From contig JAUYRP010000002.1 in assembly GCA_030696695.1 (NCBI GenBank), positions 124,001-188,000 on the forward strand: 64,000 nucleotides of DNA, given 5' to 3'. The translations under genes and the position numbers were made by a program. The stretch comes from Methylophilus sp. (GTDB lineage: Bacteria > Pseudomonadota > Gammaproteobacteria > Burkholderiales > Methylophilaceae). Shown here one piece after another: positions 61,981 through 64,000 of the stretch. The notes under the pieces were generated by a model that saw only the letters and a program-made list of their open reading frames with translations, ran no database searches and was not told where the DNA came from. The number at the start of each line of letters is the position of its first letter. Position 1 is the stretch's first letter.

Positions 61981-63416
61981 TGCAACAAGATAAATCCAAT
62001 TTATATCGTGCTCTGCTGATAACGACAATACTGCTAGGTATAACAGTATTTCTTTGGGGGTTGGGTAACATTCCTTTCCTGTCATTTAATGAAGCGCGAA
62101 GAGCAATACCAGCCGCTAACATGATTAAAGACAATGATTGGTTGATACCAAAGTTGAATGGTGAGCTTTATATTACCAAACCACCTCTTATATATTGGTT
62201 ATCAGCAGGGATTTCTCAGCTGTTTGGCATAGTTAACGAATGGACAGCGCGTATCCCATCAGCGTTGTCGGCCATAGCAACTTCAACGCTAGTTTTTGTG
62301 TATGCAAGACGTCATTATGGTGCATGGGCTGCTTTGTTTGCCTTGCAAATAATCATTGCAAATGCAGGTTTTTCCATGCTCGGACGACAAGCTGGTATTG
62401 AGATGCTTTTGTCTTTCCTGTGCTTTAGTTCACTAATTTGCGCATTCAAATATACGCATGAAGAAGTAGATAGGAAGTGGCTACTTTTAAGCTACTTTTT
62501 ATTGGGGTTGGCCGTACTAACTAAAGGTCCTATAGCCCTATTATTTGTTACATTGCCACTGTTAGCGTGTGCACTCTATCAACGCAAACCACGTCAGTGG
62601 GAAGTACTCCTCGATCCATTAGGTTGGCTAATTTTTCTGTTGGTGGGGTCATCTTGGTACCTGGCTGTCACTTGGCAAATGGGATTCGACGTATGGCAAT
62701 CCACTGTTCAGAAAGATATGGTGACCAAAATATATGGCAATACAGGTGAGCCTATTTACAATTATATTTTATGGTTAGCGGCTGATTTTTTTCCTGTATT
62801 TTTCCTGGTACTTATTAGTCCTATTACAACATGGCGTAGGTGGAAGCAACATGACGTCACTTCAAGTTTATTGATTGGATTGCTGGTGCCATTTCTGATT
62901 TACACAGCATTTAGCGATAAACATGCAAAATATCTATTACCTATTTATCCATTATTCGCCATCGTGCTTGGATACAAACTAAGTGAGATATACAAAGAGG
63001 GCGGTAGTCGACTTAAAAAAACAGTTCTTGGTTTGTTATTTTTAATGCCTATTGGTTATGCAATATTTTATACGTTCGCTGAAGCTAAAGTATTCCACTA
63101 TCGTTACGAGGCAATACCGCTAATCAGTAAATGGTTTATGGAAGAGTCAAGCCAATTGCCAATCTATGGATATAAACATCTGGATGAGCGGCTTATTTAT
63201 TACGCCAATCGTAGCATCCCAATCATTGACGATACAAAATTACCGTCATTAAAAACCAGTGATGCCATACTTCTAGTTGAAAATTCAGATATATCAAGAC
63301 TTAAAGTTGAAGCGCAATGTACTTTAAAAGAGTTTAAACCCTACTTAAGTCGTAGAGGATCATTGGCAATTCTGGGATTTGGGGCGGCTTGTGAGGGCAC
63401 TTCAATATCACAATAA
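61980..63416 (+). CDS. GT39/ArnT-like membrane glycosyltransferase
   Basis: 478 aa; LSFNEARRAIPAANMIKDNDWLIPKLNGELYITKPPLIYWLSA, multiple TM; start overlaps the preceding stop. Confidence 0.82.
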   Translation: MQQDKSNLYRALLITTILLGITVFLWGLGNIPFLSFNEARRAIPAANMIKDNDWLIPKLNGELYITKPPLIYWLSAGISQLFGIVNEWTARIPSALSAIATSTLVFVYARRHYGAWAALFALQIIIANAGFSMLGRQAGIEMLLSFLCFSSLICAFKYTHEEVDRKWLLLSYFLLGLAVLTKGPIALLFVTLPLLACALYQRKPRQWEVLLDPLGWLIFLLVGSSWYLAVTWQMGFDVWQSTVQKDMVTKIYGNTGEPIYNYILWLAADFFPVFFLVLISPITTWRRWKQHDVTSSLLIGLLVPFLIYTAFSDKHAKYLLPIYPLFAIVLGYKLSEIYKEGGSRLKKTVLGLLFLMPIGYAIFYTFAEAKVFHYRYEAIPLISKWFMEESSQLPIYGYKHLDERLIYYANRSIPIIDDTKLPSLKTSDAILLVENSDISRLKVEAQCTLKEFKPYLSRRGSLAILGFGAACEGTSISQ

Positions 63417-63490
63417 ATTATTTAAATTATATTGAGACTTAACCTCTTTCAAATCATGAATACTTAAACTAAATAACTTTTAACCATAAA

Positions 63491-64000
63491 ATGACAAATT
63501 CAATACATTTACTCAGCGTAGTAGTCCCAGTCCACAATGAGGCAGAAAATATAGCACCTTTAATTCAAGAAATAGAAGATGCACTATCTGATTTCGTAGC
63601 GTTTGAAATCGTCTACGTAAATGATGGCAGTAAAGACGATACAAAAAAACGCTTGGCTGAAGCGAAAATCCGCCACCCAAAACTCAGGGTGATTACGCAT
63701 GCATTTAGTTGTGGTCAAAGTACTGCCGTCCGGACAGGGGTTCAATTTGCCAAAGGTGATTGGGTTGCAACGCTGGATGGTGATGGTCAAAACGATCCTG
63801 AAGATATCAAAAAGTTAATTGCTGCTATTGATAATGGAGTAGATTTGATTGGGGGCAACCGTCGTCATTCAAGACGTGATACTTGGATTAAGCGAATATC
63901 TTCAGTAGTAGCGAATACTGTGCGCTCAAAACTATTACGTGACTCAACGCCCGATACAGGTTGCGGCCTCAAACTAATTCGACGAGATGTTTTTCTCGAC
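63491..64000 (+). CDS. GT2 family glycosyltransferase, polyprenyl-phosphate type (truncated by window edge)
   Basis: Translated from sequence: LLSVVVPVHNEAENIAPLIQEIEDAL...IVYVNDGSKDDTK...GDWVATLDGDGQNDPEDI; open at 64000, not in the supplied ORF list. Confidence 0.85.
   Translation, partial: MTNSIHLLSVVVPVHNEAENIAPLIQEIEDALSDFVAFEIVYVNDGSKDDTKKRLAEAKIRHPKLRVITHAFSCGQSTAVRTGVQFAKGDWVATLDGDGQNDPEDIKKLIAAIDNGVDLIGGNRRHSRRDTWIKRISSVVANTVRSKLLRDSTPDTGCGLKLIRRDVFLD

Noticed and set aside
1-64000. CRISPR arrays
   Set aside because: No series of regularly spaced near-identical repeats seen; repeats found are isolated hairpins or two-copy operators.
1-64000. rRNA operons or ordinary tRNA genes
   Set aside because: The only tRNA-like T-arm/CCA structure I recognised belongs to tmRNA; no rRNA sequence seen.

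Overview
The window looks like a chromosomal segment of a betaproteobacterium. Methylophilaceae-like is my inference from gene content, not verified. Most of it is ordinary core genome: ala/hom/thrC, thyA, a GlrK-QseG-GlrR-like two-component locus, folA, an Orn/Lys/Arg decarboxylase, dcd, zwf/gnd/pgl, mrp, a P-type ATPase and transporters, metG, comEA, pyrF, lapB, ihfB, rpsA, cmk, aroA, tyrA and ssrA. An accessory island of about 11.6 kb (~34.6-46.4 kb) begins immediately at the 3' end of the tmRNA gene. It carries a filamentous-phage-type gpII/X replication initiator, a cluster of GC-rich hairpins resembling a ssDNA origin, an IS1595-type transposase, and a tightly packed operon: two small graspetide-like precursor peptides sharing STRxTxVNxETTDD, an ATP-grasp ligase, a 3-TM protein, and a 1267-aa SIR2-domain protein. 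The operon junctions overlap or are 1-8 nt apart. After the island come an SRPBCC protein with a duplicated operator-like site, mntP with a yybP-ykoY-type leader, a QseBC/PmrAB-like system divergent from an HME-RND efflux operon with PmrA-box-like sites between them, then eptA and a probable UDP-GalA/lipid-A glycosylation cluster running off the right edge. Two items deserve most attention. One is the graspetide/ATP-grasp/TM/SIR2 operon, a candidate undescribed RiPP-linked defence system. The other is a predicted sigma-54/GlrR-controlled small RNA (~73 nt, minus strand, ~5072-5144) downstream of glrR. It has two TGTC-N10-GACA sites, a -24/-12 promoter, a CCUCCC apical loop and an intrinsic terminator.
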